Source: Mycolicibacterium aichiense (GTDB taxonomy: Bacteria > Actinomycetota > Actinomycetes > Mycobacteriales > Mycobacteriaceae). Taken from it: 64,000 bases of DNA. This document shows, piece by piece, positions 19,218 to 28,908 of the stretch (position 1 is its first letter; each line of letters opens with the position of its first letter). The position numbers and the translations under genes are program-made. Below the pieces are notes generated by a model. The model made no database searches. It saw nothing but the letters and a program-made list of their open reading frames with translations, and had not been told where the DNA came from. Location: the NCBI RefSeq assembly GCF_010726245.1, contig NZ_AP022561.1, forward strand, positions 3,596,001-3,660,000. The letters are read 5' to 3'.

Positions 19218-20396
19218 GTGACCACTCCCACTGACTGTCTGCCTGTGACCGCGCTGATCGACGGCAACCACCCCGGCTGGGCATCCAAGGCCGCGCCGGT
19301 CAGTGCGGTCTCCCGCCGGTATGACGAGGCCTGCCGGCTCGGCATCGTCGAACCTGCCGACGACCCGGTGCGCGCCGTCGCCGACACCGTCGACGCGCAG
19401 GCCACCCTGGTCCGCGAGGCGCTCGAAGCACTCGGCGACGAACAAGCGCTCGCCGCGCTGGAAGCGGTGCTCGACCTGTCCCTGCTGGAGCGCCAGCTGA
19501 TCGAGGACAGCGCCCGGCGCCGGACGCTGGCGCTGTTGCGGGTGCAGGAAGGCCTGTCGAAGCTGCGCGGCATCGATGAGGTCGCCACGATCGTCGACCA
19601 CGCGCCGCGAGAACTGGTCGAGTCGTGCGGCTTCGACCGCGCGGTGCTGTTCCGGGTGCACGAGGGCAAGATGGTGATGGAGTCGGCCTACTTCGGTGAT
19701 GACGTCGAGGGCGCCGAGAAGATGGTCGCGTTCGCCCAGTCCGTCGCTCCGCCGCTGGACCACATGCTCCTCGAGACGCAGATGATCCGCAGGCATGCAC
19801 CGGAAATCGTGCGCGACGCCCGCAACGATCCGCGGGTCAACCGCCCGATCATCGACTTCTCGCTCACCCATTCCTACGTCGCGGCGCCGGTGATGCCGAC
19901 CGGACGGGTGATCGGCTTCCTGCACGCCGACCGGTTGTACTCCGGGCGGACCGTCGACGAGATCGACCGTGACACGGTGTGGGCGTTCGCCGAGGGATTC
20001 GGCTACGCATTCGAGCGGACCGTGCTGATGGAGCGGATGCGGCGCCAGCACGCCGACGTGCGCAGCGCGCTGGCCACCGCCGAGCAGGCCGCCCAAGCCC
20101 TCCAGGACGCCGACTTGGAGCTGCGCAAGGTCGAACCCGCCGAGCGCAGCACGGCCAGCCGCCGGCTCGCGGAAGTGGAATCACGCGTGCACGAGATGCT
20201 CACCCGCCGCGAAGCCGAGGTACTGCGGCTGATGGCCGACGGGCGCACCAACCAGCAGATCGCCGACGAACTGGTGATCACCCCCGGCACGGTGAAATCG
20301 CATGTGAAACGGGTACTTCGGAAGCTGCACGCCAGTAACCGCGCCGAGGCGGCGTCGATCTACGCGCGCTTGGCAGCCCGGCCCGAGCCGACCTGA
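19218..20396 (+). CDS. LuxR-family transcriptional regulator with GAF-type sensor
   Basis: 392 residues. A central GAF-like domain (about 115-265, ELVESCGFDRAVLFRVHEGK...AAPVMPTGRVIGFLHAD) is followed by a short coiled-coil linker (about 280-330) and a C-terminal LuxR helix-turn-helix: LTRREAEVLRLMADGRTNQ, then IADELVITPGTVKSHVKRVL. GTG start at 19218. Divergent from the P450/NTF2-like pair, which it most likely controls in response to a small ligand. No receiver domain is present. Confidence 0.88.
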   Translation: MTTPTDCLPVTALIDGNHPGWASKAAPVSAVSRRYDEACRLGIVEPADDPVRAVADTVDAQATLVREALEALGDEQALAALEAVLDLSLLERQLIEDSARRRTLALLRVQEGLSKLRGIDEVATIVDHAPRELVESCGFDRAVLFRVHEGKMVMESAYFGDDVEGAEKMVAFAQSVAPPLDHMLLETQMIRRHAPEIVRDARNDPRVNRPIIDFSLTHSYVAAPVMPTGRVIGFLHADRLYSGRTVDEIDRDTVWAFAEGFGYAFERTVLMERMRRQHADVRSALATAEQAAQALQDADLELRKVEPAERSTASRRLAEVESRVHEMLTRREAEVLRLMADGRTNQQIADELVITPGTVKSHVKRVLRKLHASNRAEAASIYARLAARPEPT

Positions 20397-20399
20397 CCG

Positions 20400-21158
20400 C
20401 TACCGACGCTGATCCGACCAGCGTCCGGTCAGCACACCCAATGCGCCGAGGGCCACCGCCGCGGCCGTCGTGGTGCGCAGCACCGTCGGCCCCAGCCGCA
20501 CCGCGGTTGCCCCCGCCTCGGCCAGCCGGTCGAGTTCGGCGTCGCTGATGCCACCTTCGGGGCCAACGATGAGCATGATCGAATCCGCTTGAGCCACCGG
20601 CAGTTCAGCCAGTGGACGGTCGGCAGATTCATGCAGCGCGAGGACCAGCCCACCGGACCCGACCCGCCCGGCGACCAGATCGGCCAGTGCCGCCGTCGCG
20701 ACCGGGCCGTCGATGGGCGGGATGTAACCCCGCCGCGACTGCCGCGCCGCCGAGCGGGCCACCGCCCGCCAGCGGCGCAGGCCCTTCTCGGCGCGCTCAC
20801 CGTCCCAGCGCGCCACACACCGGTCGGCCTGCCAGGCGACGAAGTCGTCGGCACCGGCCTCGGTGGCCAGCTCTATCGCGAGCTCCGAACGCTCCGACTT
20901 CGGAATGCCTTGCGCGACGGTCACCGTCGGATGCGCACGCGGGCGCGTCCAGCGCTCCAGCACCTGGGCCGAGAATCCGCGCTTGCTGGTCTCCTCGACC
21001 TCGCAGCGGGCCAGCGTGCCGTCACCGTCGGAGAGGACCAGCTTCTCGCCGGGCCTGATCCGCCGGACTGTGGCGGCGTGAAATCCTTCGTCGCCGTCGA
21101 CGACAGCACGTTGCCCCACCACCGGAATGGCGTCGGCGTAAAACAGTGTGTCGGCCAA
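20400..21158 (-). CDS. rsmE: 16S rRNA (uracil1498-N3)-methyltransferase
   Basis: SPOUT-class methyltransferase acting on U1498 of 16S rRNA. The C-terminal knot motif is [19 protein letters not shown], then [21 protein letters not shown]. The N-terminal PUA-like domain begins [12 protein letters not shown]. No ATG or GTG lies near the conserved N-terminus; a TTG at 21158, 13 bases after the dnaJ stop, gives 252 residues and is my best start. Longer readings overlap dnaJ and add unlike sequence. Order dnaJ2-rsmE is as in M. tuberculosis. Confidence 0.92.
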   Translation of the reverse strand: MADTLFYADAIPVVGQRAVVDGDEGFHAATVRRIRPGEKLVLSDGDGTLARCEVEETSKRGFSAQVLERWTRPRAHPTVTVAQGIPKSERSELAIELATEAGADDFVAWQADRCVARWDGERAEKGLRRWRAVARSAARQSRRGYIPPIDGPVATAALADLVAGRVGSGGLVLALHESADRPLAELPVAQADSIMLIVGPEGGISDAELDRLAEAGATAVRLGPTVLRTTTAAAVALGALGVLTGRWSDQRR

Positions 21159-21171
21159 CGGAAGCCGGAGC

Positions 21172-22314
21172 CTAACGGCCGCTGAATGTTTCGCGGAGCC
21201 GGCTGAACAGTCCGCCGCTATTGCCTGCAACGGCGTGCGTGGACTTGACCTCGGGCTCGGCATGGCTGCGGGTCTTGAACTCGGAGAGCAGTTCCTTGGC
21301 CCGGGCGTCAAGCTTGCCGGGCACCGTCACCTCGATGTGGGCATGCAGGTCACCCCGCACACCGGAACGCAGATGCGGCATACCGTGCCCGCGCAGCGTG
21401 GTCACCGAACCGGGTTGGGTTCCCGGCGCGATGGTGATCTCGGTCAGCCCGTCGAGGATGCCGTCGACGGTGACCGACGTGCCGAGCGCGGCGTCGACCA
21501 TCGGTACCGACACGGTGCAGTGCAGGTCGTCGCCGTCACGGACGAAGATGTCGTGCTGCTGCTCGTGCACCTCGACGTACAGGTCGCCCGCCGGGCCGCC
21601 GCCGGGGCCGACCTCGCCCTGCGCGGCCAACCGAACCCGCATGCCATCGCCGACACCGGCCGGAATCTTCACGCTGATATCGCGGCGCGCACGCACTCGT
21701 CCGTCGCCGGCGCAGCGGTGGCAGGGATCCGGAATGACCTCGCCGACACCGCGGCAGGTCGGGCAGGGCCGCGAGGTCATGACCTGACCCAGCAGCGATC
21801 GCTGCACCGTCTGCACCTCGCCCCGCCCGCCACAGGTGTCACAGGCCACGGGTGTGGAGTTGCCGTGAGTTCCCTTGCCCTGACACACATCACAGAGCAC
21901 CGCGGTGTCGACGGTGACCTGCTTGGTCACCCCGGTCGCGCACTCCGAGAGATCCAGGCGCATGCGCAGCAGCGAGTCCGATCCCGGCCGCACCCGGCCG
22001 ATCGGGCCGCGCGCCGCACCACCGCCGCCGAAGAACGCCTCGAACACATCACCCAGACCGCCGAAGCCGCTGAAGCCGTTGGCTCCTGCCGCGGCGCCCT
22101 CCAGCGGGTCACCGCCGAGGTCGACGATGCGCCGCTTCTCCGGATCGGAGAGCACCTCGTAGGCGGCGCTGATCTCCTTGAACTTGTGCTGGGCCTCTTC
22201 GTCGGGGTTGACGTCGGGATGGTATTCGCGGGCCAGCTTCCGATAGGCGCGCTTGAGCTCCTGATCGCTGGCGCCCTTGCTCACCCCGAGCAAGCCGTAA
22301 TAGTCCCGTGCCAC
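21172..22314 (-). CDS. dnaJ2: Chaperone DnaJ (DnaJ2)
   Basis: Co-chaperone that stimulates DnaK. 380 residues: a J domain with the HPD motif (REYHPDVNP), a Gly/Phe-rich linker ([20 protein letters not shown]), four CxxCxGxG zinc repeats ([32 protein letters not shown]) and the C-terminal substrate domains. It follows hrcA by 26 bp in the heat-shock operon hrcA-dnaJ2-rsmE, so control by HrcA at the CIRCE site is expected. Confidence 0.96.
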   Translation of the reverse strand: MARDYYGLLGVSKGASDQELKRAYRKLAREYHPDVNPDEEAQHKFKEISAAYEVLSDPEKRRIVDLGGDPLEGAAAGANGFSGFGGLGDVFEAFFGGGGAARGPIGRVRPGSDSLLRMRLDLSECATGVTKQVTVDTAVLCDVCQGKGTHGNSTPVACDTCGGRGEVQTVQRSLLGQVMTSRPCPTCRGVGEVIPDPCHRCAGDGRVRARRDISVKIPAGVGDGMRVRLAAQGEVGPGGGPAGDLYVEVHEQQHDIFVRDGDDLHCTVSVPMVDAALGTSVTVDGILDGLTEITIAPGTQPGSVTTLRGHGMPHLRSGVRGDLHAHIEVTVPGKLDARAKELLSEFKTRSHAEPEVKSTHAVAGNSGGLFSRLRETFSGR

Positions 22315-22340
22315 TGTTGACCTTTCGAATTCCCCGCCGG

Positions 22341-23378
22341 CTAGCCGGCTCGGTGTCCTAGGACATCGCCGATGTACATCGCAACTGCTGCGACGTTGGC
22401 GATAGTTCCCGGATAGTCCATTCTGGTGGGTCCCAAAACACCCATGCCGCCGTACACGGTGCCCGAGCTGCCGTAGGTCGTGCTGATCACCGATGTTCCG
22501 GCCATCTGCTCAGCCTCGGTTTCCTGGCCGATGCGCACCGTGACCTTACCCGCTTCCTGTGACGCGGCCAGCAGGCGAAGCACCACGACCTGTTCCTCGA
22601 GGGCTTCGAGGACGGAACGCAGCGATCCACCGAAGTCCGCGGTGTTGCGGGTCAGGTTGGCGGTGCCGCCCATCAGTAGACGTTCTTCGTTGTGCTCCAC
22701 CAGCGACTCCAGGAGCACCGTGGCCGACCGGCCGACGGCGTCGCCGAGTCCGCCCGACCCGTCCAGCCGCGCAGCCAGGTCGGCGACCGCAATCGACGCC
22801 GCGGCCAGCCGTTTGCCCTCCAGCGCCTGCCCGAGCAGTTCGCGCAACTGGGCCAGCTGGTGGTCGTCGATGGTGTCGCCCAGCTCGACGATTCGCTGAT
22901 CGACCCGGCCGGAGTCGGTGATCACCACCATCAGCAGCCGGGCCGGCGTCAGCGCCACGATCTCCAGATGCCGCACCGTCGACGTCGACAGCGTCGGGTA
23001 CTGGACGATCGCGACCTGCCGGGTCAGCTGGGCCAGCAGCTTCACCGCACGCCGCAGCACGTCGTCGAGGTCGACACCGGATTCCAGGAACTGAAGGATC
23101 GCCCGCCGCTCGGAGCCCGACAACGGTTTGACGTCGTCGATCCGGTTGACGAACTCGCGGTACCCCTTCTCGGTGGGCACTCGCCCCGAGCTGGTGTGGG
23201 GCTGAGTGATGTAGCCCTCGGCTTCGAGTACCGCCATGTCATTGCGCACCGTGGCGCTGGATACGCCCAGGTTGTGTCGATCGACGAGGGCTTTGGAACC
23301 GATCGGTTCCTTGGTCGCCACGAAGTCGGCGACGATGGCACGGAGCACCTCGAAGCGACGGTCGTCAGCACTTCCCAT
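22341..23378 (-). CDS. hrcA: Heat-inducible transcription repressor HrcA
   Basis: 345 residues: an N-terminal winged helix ([24 protein letters not shown]...[18 protein letters not shown]), a GAF-like dimer core and a C-terminal domain ending [18 protein letters not shown]. Binds CIRCE operators and represses chaperone genes until heat or misfolding titrates its folding factor. The ATG at 23378 is set by GGAGGT seven bases upstream. A CIRCE element lies 49 bases further upstream, so autoregulation is likely. Confidence 0.96.
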   Translation of the reverse strand: MGSADDRRFEVLRAIVADFVATKEPIGSKALVDRHNLGVSSATVRNDMAVLEAEGYITQPHTSSGRVPTEKGYREFVNRIDDVKPLSGSERRAILQFLESGVDLDDVLRRAVKLLAQLTRQVAIVQYPTLSTSTVRHLEIVALTPARLLMVVITDSGRVDQRIVELGDTIDDHQLAQLRELLGQALEGKRLAAASIAVADLAARLDGSGGLGDAVGRSATVLLESLVEHNEERLLMGGTANLTRNTADFGGSLRSVLEALEEQVVVLRLLAASQEAGKVTVRIGQETEAEQMAGTSVISTTYGSSGTVYGGMGVLGPTRMDYPGTIANVAAVAMYIGDVLGHRAG

Positions 23379-23426
23379 CTGGTACACCTCCAAGTCGTCT
23401 CCATTTTACGGACATCAACAGCACAT

Positions 23427-23453
23427 TTAGCACCCGCGCACTCAGAGTGCCAC
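23427..23453. promoter_or_regulatory. CIRCE operator (HrcA binding site)
   Basis: TTAGCACCC-N9-GAGTGCCAC. Against the consensus TTAGCACTC-N9-GAGTGCTAA the left half matches 8 of 9 and the right half 7 of 9, with exactly nine bases between. It lies upstream of hrcA-dnaJ2, the expected place for HrcA autoregulation. Confidence 0.85.
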
Positions 23454-23571
23454 CGCCTCGGTATTACGTACGCACGGATGTTCGCCCACCGCTGACGTTC
23501 CGGCCGCCAGCGACTAGCCTTGCTCGAATGGTGATGCGGGGTCGGCCGGCTACCGGCAGGACGACGACCCG

Positions 23572-23895
23572 ATGATCTTCAAGGGCGTTCGGGACGGCAA
23601 GCCATACCCCGACCACAACCTGACCTACCGCGACTGGTCCCAGATTCCGCCGCGACAGATTCGCCTCGACGAGCTGGTCACGACGACTACAGTGCTGGCA
23701 CTGGACCGCCTGCTGTCCGAAGACTCCACGTTCTACGGCGACCTCTTCCCGCACGCGGTCCGGTGGCGCGGCGTCATCTACCTCGAGGACGGCCTGCACC
23801 GCGCGGTCCGGGCCGCGCTTCGTAATCGCACCGTCCTGCACGCACGGGTCTACGACATGGACGGCGGCGTAGCCGACCAGTTCTCGGCCAGCTGA
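23572..23895 (+). CDS. Conserved mycobacterial hypothetical protein (Rv2375-like)
   Basis: 107 residues from an ATG. The second half reads GVIYLEDGLHRAVRAALRNRTVLHARVYD, which resembles the core of ParB/sulfiredoxin-like nucleotide-binding folds (a DGxHR-type motif followed by a helix), so a ParB-like domain is possible but not certain. Position next to hrcA matches Rv2375. Its last 46 bases overlap the 3' end of the convergent histidine kinase gene. Confidence 0.75.
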   Translation: MIFKGVRDGKPYPDHNLTYRDWSQIPPRQIRLDELVTTTTVLALDRLLSEDSTFYGDLFPHAVRWRGVIYLEDGLHRAVRAALRNRTVLHARVYDMDGGVADQFSAS

Positions 23896-25385
23896 CCGGC
23901 GGCGGGCAGGCGCACCGTGAATTGAGTTCTGCCCGGGCGGGATTGCGCGTTCACCGTGCCGCCGTGCGCTTCTACGATCGACAGCACGATTGCCAGACCG
24001 AGTCCACTGCAGCCAAGGTCCCGCGACCGCGACTTGTCGGCCCGGACGAACCGGCCGAACAGGTTGGGCATGATCTCGTCGGGAATACCGGGCCCGTCGT
24101 CGCTCACGACGAGCTCCACCTGCCCGTCACTGCCCGTGGTGAGCGACGTGCTGACGGTGACTCCCGCCGGGGTGTGTACCCGCGCGTTGCCGAGCAGGTT
24201 CGCCAGCAGCTGATGCAGCCGGGCACGATCACCGTGAACCCAGATCGCCTCGTCGGGCAGGTCGATCATGAAGTGATGATCCGGGGCGCTCACGGCGGCG
24301 TCGTTGACCGCGTCGGCGACGACGTCGCATAGGTCGAGATCCTCGAGTTCGAGGTCGCCGCCCTCGTCGAGCCGCGACAGCAGGAGCAGGTCGGCCACCA
24401 ACGAGGTCATCCTGCGGGACTCCGCCTCGATGCGGGCCAGCGCGTATTCGGTGGTCGGCGGCAGCGCGTCGCTGTCCTGGCGGGTCAGCTCGGCGTAGCC
24501 GAGGATCGCGGCCAGCGGTGTGCGCAGTTCATGGCTGGCGTCGGTGAGGAACTGGCGTGTTCGGCGGTCGGAGGCCGCGATGTCGCCGAGCGCGGTGTCG
24601 ACATTGGTCAGCAGCCGGTTGAGGGTATGCCCGACGACCCCGATCTCACTGGCCCGGTCGGTGTCGGCCGGGCTCACCCGGGCGGTGATCCGGTAGTCGG
24701 TGGGGTCCAGGGGAAGGGCGGCGACCTTGGCAGCGACGTCCGCGACGCGCCGCAGCGGCCGCAACGCGTAGTTCACCACGATCATCGTTCCCAACGCGGT
24801 GAGCGCCACAGCCACGATCACCAGGATCACCACGGTCAGGCCTTTGCCCGCGACGGTCTTGTTCGCCAGATCCAGCGAGACCGCCGACACCAGCCGCTCA
24901 CCGCCGGGGAAATCCCGGTGCCCGACCCGGTGCGAGCCCATGTCGCCCAGGTCGACGGTCTGCGGATCGCCGCCGGCCCAGTTGATCTTCTCCAACGCGC
25001 GCAGTGCGTCGGGCGGAGCCGGGACGGGTTCGCCGTCGGTGAAGGCGCTGGCATAGACCACCCTGTCGTCGCGCAGCATCGCGATCACCGTGCCAGGCCC
25101 CTGGCCCGGAAACTCATCGAAGTCGCCGTGACTGGCACTGCCATCTTCGGGCGGTTGCTCCATGTCCCCGTACCGCTTGGCTTTGGCGTACGAATAGCTA
25201 AAGGCGGCAAGCGAATTGGACACCTGACTGTTGGCCAGACTCATCGCCTCGTCGCGCAGACTCATCACCGCAACCGCGCCGATGGCGATCATCGCGACGC
25301 TGCTGATCGCCGAGACCCAGATGACCAACCGCCGGCGCAGTGAGCGTGGGCGCCATCGCCTTTCGCCGTGGGTGGCCGGCCTCAC
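23850..25385 (-). CDS. Two-component sensor histidine kinase
   Basis: 511 residues. Membrane helix 1 (about 20-43) and helix 2 (about 185-210, VVILVIVAVALTALGTMIVV) bracket an extracellular sensor region. Then come a HAMP domain, the H-box FLTDASHELRTPLAAILGY, the N-box LHQLLANLLGNARVHT, and G-boxes SDDGPGIPDE and GCSGLGLAIV. The GTG at 25385 overlaps the response regulator stop (GTGA), so kinase and regulator are coupled. The C-terminal tail overlaps the neighbouring small gene. Signal unknown; the divergent SulP-carbonic anhydrase gene suggests an anion, CO2 or pH cue. Confidence 0.93.
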   Translation of the reverse strand: MRPATHGERRWRPRSLRRRLVIWVSAISSVAMIAIGAVAVMSLRDEAMSLANSQVSNSLAAFSYSYAKAKRYGDMEQPPEDGSASHGDFDEFPGQGPGTVIAMLRDDRVVYASAFTDGEPVPAPPDALRALEKINWAGGDPQTVDLGDMGSHRVGHRDFPGGERLVSAVSLDLANKTVAGKGLTVVILVIVAVALTALGTMIVVNYALRPLRRVADVAAKVAALPLDPTDYRITARVSPADTDRASEIGVVGHTLNRLLTNVDTALGDIAASDRRTRQFLTDASHELRTPLAAILGYAELTRQDSDALPPTTEYALARIEAESRRMTSLVADLLLLSRLDEGGDLELEDLDLCDVVADAVNDAAVSAPDHHFMIDLPDEAIWVHGDRARLHQLLANLLGNARVHTPAGVTVSTSLTTGSDGQVELVVSDDGPGIPDEIMPNLFGRFVRADKSRSRDLGCSGLGLAIVLSIVEAHGGTVNAQSRPGRTQFTVRLPAAGQLAENWSATPPSMS

Positions 25386-26161
25386 CGCTGCGGCCGCAGC
25401 ATGTAGCCGACGCCGCGCACCGTATGGATCATCGGTTCGCGTCCGGCGTCGACTTTGCGGCGGAGATAGGAGATATAGAGGTCGACAATGCTGGACCGGC
25501 CACCGAAGCCGTAGTTCCACACCCGGTCGAGGATCTCGGCGCGCGTGACGGCGCGGCGCGGGTTGCGCATCAGGTAGCGCAGCAGCTCGAACTCGGTGGT
25601 GGTCAAGGAGATCTGCTCGTCGCCCCGGGTGACCTCACGGCTCGGGCCGTCCAACACCAGATCGCCCACCTTCAGCACCTCGTCCTCAGGGGCGGTGGTG
25701 GCCTTGGACCTCCGCAGCAGGCCCCGCAACCGGGCGACCAGTTCCTCCAGGCTGAACGGCTTGGTCAGATAGTCGTCGGCACCCGCAGTCAGCCCCGTAA
25801 CCCGGTCCATCACCGAGTCCCGCGCCGTCAGAAACAGCGTCGGGGTATAGCCCTCGGTCTCCCTCGTCATCTTGAGGATCTGCAGTCCGTCTGTGTCGGG
25901 CAGCATGATGTCGAGCACCAGCAGATCGGGCTCGAACTCCCGGAACTTCGACAATGCGTCACGACCGTCGCCCGCCGTCTCCACTTCCCAGCCTTCGTAG
26001 TGCAGCGCCATCTTGACCAGATTCGTCAGCGCCGGCTCGTCGTCGACGAGCAGCACGCGGATAGGCGAACCATCGGCGCGGGAGATGCGCGGGAGCTGAC
26101 CGAGGATGGCCTGACGGGGGCGGAGAGGACGGGACGACGACGGTGCGACCGGGATAGCCAT
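25382..26161 (-). CDS. OmpR/PhoB-family response regulator
   Basis: 259 residues. A 32-residue N-terminal extension precedes the receiver (RVLLVDDEPALTNLVKMAL, phospho-acceptor Asp in LLVLDIMLPD, Lys in DDYLTKPFSLEEL). The winged-helix output domain ends SSIVDLYISYLRRKVDAGR...IHTVRGVGYML. It precedes its kinase in the same operon. A direct-repeat box of the type bound by this family is 42 bases upstream of the start (26203-26220), pointing to autoregulation. Confidence 0.95.
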   Translation of the reverse strand: MAIPVAPSSSRPLRPRQAILGQLPRISRADGSPIRVLLVDDEPALTNLVKMALHYEGWEVETAGDGRDALSKFREFEPDLLVLDIMLPDTDGLQILKMTRETEGYTPTLFLTARDSVMDRVTGLTAGADDYLTKPFSLEELVARLRGLLRRSKATTAPEDEVLKVGDLVLDGPSREVTRGDEQISLTTTEFELLRYLMRNPRRAVTRAEILDRVWNYGFGGRSSIVDLYISYLRRKVDAGREPMIHTVRGVGYMLRPQR

Positions 26162-26202
26162 ACTTCAATTCTGGTGACAACACATGAATCTGTCATGGAC
26201 CC

Positions 26203-26220
26203 CATATCTGTTTCATATCT
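26203..26220. promoter_or_regulatory. Direct-repeat box 1 (CATATCT-N4-CATATCT)
   Basis: Two exact 7-bp repeats start 11 bases apart (26203 and 26214), one helical turn, in the relatively AT-rich 322-bp region between the response regulator and the SulP gene. Layout 7-4-7 is that of OmpR/PhoP-family sites. It is nearer the regulator gene. Confidence 0.6.
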
Positions 26221-26338
26221 TGCCCGGTCGCAGTCCTATTGACGGTGTTGCTGTATTGCGTTCGCGGCCAGAGCATTCCGCACTCATCTGTTAGACGCGA
26301 CACATTTTGGTCACAACTCGGGCGCGCAGAGTGGTCGC

Positions 26339-26359
26339 AGATATGGATCCGATATGGAT
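26339..26359. promoter_or_regulatory. Direct-repeat box 2 (GATATGGAT twice, 11 bp apart)
   Basis: AGATATGGATCCGATATGGAT: two GATATGGAT copies start at 26340 and 26351. The AGATATG core is the reverse complement of the CATATCT in box 1, so the two boxes carry the same motif in opposite orientation. Box 2 lies about 125 bases upstream of the SulP-carbonic anhydrase start. Apart from these boxes, 26162-26483 shows no gene that I can support. Confidence 0.6.
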
Positions 26360-26483
26360 TCCTTGAAGACCATCGTCCGCCACACCTACTGTCGCGCTTG
26401 TGAATTCGCTTCGCTTCCGCGGCGCAAATTCGTGAATCGACTGTCAATTAATAGATCTCGCATACGCAGACAGGAGTCTGGCC

Positions 26484-28760
26484 TTGCAGCGTTCAACCGC
26501 GCCACTTGAGGGTTCTGATCCCCCAGGCAGGATGTCCACCCTCCTGCGCTACGACCTACCGGCCTCGCTGGTGGTCTTCCTGGTGGCTTTACCACTGTCT
26601 TTGGGTATCGCCATCGCCTCTGACGCGCCTGTGCTGGCGGGCCTGATCGCGGCGATCGTCGGCGGTGTGGTCGCAGGCGCTCTGGGCGGCTCGCCGTTGC
26701 AGGTCAGCGGTCCCGCCGCCGGACTGACGGTGATCGTCGCCGGCCTGGTTGCCGAATTCGGCTGGGCTGTGACCTGCGCCATCACCGTCTGCGCCGGCAT
26801 CGTGCAGGTACTGCTGGGAGTCAGCCGGGTCGGCCGCGCCGCGCTGGCGATCTCGCCGATGGTGGTGCACGCCATGCTGGCCGGCATCGGCATCACGATC
26901 GCGCTCCAGCAGGTCCACGTCCTGCTGGGCGGTAGCTCCGAGAGCTCGGCCTGGCGCAACATCACCGAACTGCCCGGTCAGCTGCTCGCCGCTGATCACG
27001 CCGGGTTGGCCGTCGGCCTGTTGGTGATCGGGATCCTGGTGAGCTGGCGCTGGATGCCGGCGAAGATTCGCAAGGTGCCCGGCCCGCTGGTCGCGATTGT
27101 CGTCGCCAGCGCTGTGTCGGTGCTGTTCGCGATGAATGTGCCGCGCATCCAGCTCAACGGTTCACTGCTCGACGCCTTGAAGCCGCCGGGCCTGCCGGAG
27201 GGCAACTGGGGCGCGTTCGCCACGGGCGTAATAACCGTCGCACTGATCGCCAGCGTCGAAAGCCTGCTCACCGCGGTCGCCGTGGACCGCATGCAGGACG
27301 GCCCGCGGTCCAATCTGAACCGCGAACTCGTTGGACAGGGCGCTGCCAACGTCGTCTCCGGTGCGATCGGCGGACTCCCGATCACGGGTGTGATCGTGCG
27401 CAGCTCGGCCAACGTGGCCGCCGGAGCCAAGACCCGTGCGTCGGCGATGTTGCACGGTGTATGGGTTTTGGTCTTCGCCCTGCCGTTCGCCGGTTTGGCC
27501 CAGCAGATCCCGACCGCGGCGCTGGCCGGGCTGCTGATCGTGATCGGCATTCAGCTGGTCAAGCTCAGCCACATCAAGACCGCACGTCGAACCGGCGATA
27601 TCGCGGTCTACCTGGTGACGATCACCGGGGTGGTCTTCCTCAACCTGCTCGAAGGTGTCCTGCTCGGGCTCGCGCTGGCGGTCGCGCTGACCGTCTGGCG
27701 GGTCGCGCGGGCCAGGGTCCATGCCCAGCCGGCCGACGATGATGACGACGACAACGACGATTGGCGCGTCGCCGTCGAAGGGTCGGCGACGTTCCTGTCG
27801 CTGCCCCAGCTGCACAAGACGTTGGCGTCGGTGCCACCGGGTGTGCGCGTCACACTGGAGATTTCGGTCGACTTCATCGACCACGCCGCACACCAGGTGA
27901 TCGAGGACTGGCAGCGGCAGCACGAGGCGTCCGGCGGCAGCGTGCTGATCCAGGAAGTCGGCTCCGTCGAGCTGAGCAGCGCCCTGGACGGGCCGCCACA
28001 GCGCGCCTTCGGCATGATCGACAAGCGGCTCGGCATCGTGCCGTGGAGTTCGTGGCAGGACCCGGTCACCACGAACGGCCACGAACGGCGCGACACCCCA
28101 GCCCAGTCCGTTCTCGACGGCCTCGAGGTGTACCACCGAAGGACCGCTCCCCAAATACGGCCGCACATGGAGAAATTGGCGCATACCAACACGGCCGAGA
28201 CGCTGTTCATCACGTGCACCGACGCCCGGATCGTGCCCAACGCGATCACCAGCAGCGGGCCGGGTGATCTGTTCACCGTGCGCAACGTCGGCAACCTGGT
28301 GCCCGCCGACCAACACGATCACTCCGTGGAAGCGGCGATCGCCTTCGCGGTTGGCAGGTTGAACGTGTCATCGATCGTCGTATGCGGTCATTCCGCCTGC
28401 AGCGCAATGCATGCCGCGTTGCGGGAACAGGGCGTCGCGGCGCAGCACCCACCCGGCGAGGAGCACCTCCGGTCCTGGCTGAAGTACGCCCAGCCAGCAC
28501 TGGACGCCTTCGATGAGGGCCGGCACCCGATAGCGCAATCGGCCGCCGAGCAGGGCTTCAACACCGCCGACCAGCTGAGCATGGTCAGTGTCGCCGTCCA
28601 GGTCGACACCCTGGTGCGTCACCCGCTGATCCGTGATCTGCACGAGCAGGGCCGACTGAAGATCATCGGCCTGTTCTATGACATCGGCAGTGCCCAAGTT
28701 CTGCATGTCGAGCCAGCGTCGGCACTGTCGTTGCAGACCAACGGTATTGCGGTCCGATGA
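26484..28760 (+). CDS. SulP-family anion transporter fused to beta-carbonic anhydrase
   Basis: 758 residues. The SulP membrane domain (about 15-405; YDLPASLVVFLVALPLSLGIAIAS and ten or more helices) is followed by an acidic linker (DDDDDNDD), a STAS-like segment (about 430-510) and a beta-carbonic anhydrase domain (about 545-745). That domain carries the zinc ligands in TCTDARIVPN and VVCGHSACSAM. Likely a bicarbonate transporter with intracellular CO2/bicarbonate interconversion, like M. tuberculosis Rv3273, which lies elsewhere in that genome. TTG start chosen for its CAGGAG site seven bases upstream; an ATG at 26532 is the alternative. Confidence 0.93.
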   Translation: MQRSTAPLEGSDPPGRMSTLLRYDLPASLVVFLVALPLSLGIAIASDAPVLAGLIAAIVGGVVAGALGGSPLQVSGPAAGLTVIVAGLVAEFGWAVTCAITVCAGIVQVLLGVSRVGRAALAISPMVVHAMLAGIGITIALQQVHVLLGGSSESSAWRNITELPGQLLAADHAGLAVGLLVIGILVSWRWMPAKIRKVPGPLVAIVVASAVSVLFAMNVPRIQLNGSLLDALKPPGLPEGNWGAFATGVITVALIASVESLLTAVAVDRMQDGPRSNLNRELVGQGAANVVSGAIGGLPITGVIVRSSANVAAGAKTRASAMLHGVWVLVFALPFAGLAQQIPTAALAGLLIVIGIQLVKLSHIKTARRTGDIAVYLVTITGVVFLNLLEGVLLGLALAVALTVWRVARARVHAQPADDDDDDNDDWRVAVEGSATFLSLPQLHKTLASVPPGVRVTLEISVDFIDHAAHQVIEDWQRQHEASGGSVLIQEVGSVELSSALDGPPQRAFGMIDKRLGIVPWSSWQDPVTTNGHERRDTPAQSVLDGLEVYHRRTAPQIRPHMEKLAHTNTAETLFITCTDARIVPNAITSSGPGDLFTVRNVGNLVPADQHDHSVEAAIAFAVGRLNVSSIVVCGHSACSAMHAALREQGVAAQHPPGEEHLRSWLKYAQPALDAFDEGRHPIAQSAAEQGFNTADQLSMVSVAVQVDTLVRHPLIRDLHEQGRLKIIGLFYDIGSAQVLHVEPASALSLQTNGIAVR

Positions 28761-28908
28761 TTGAGTTCAATTGGCTGTCAATAGATTTGACTCTGATATG
28801 AACTTCGTGACTGGCTCGACCGCAGCGCATAGAGTTGAGTTATCGGGAAGAATCAATGAAAACCTAATCCCCCCAAGGTTTCTCTCCCGGCAGAAGAAAG
28901 GACGATCA

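Noticed and set aside
26162..26483. Hidden small gene in the 322-bp regulator-SulP gap
   Set aside because: The short frames there lack ribosome sites and coding bias. The region is better explained as two divergent promoters with binding boxes.
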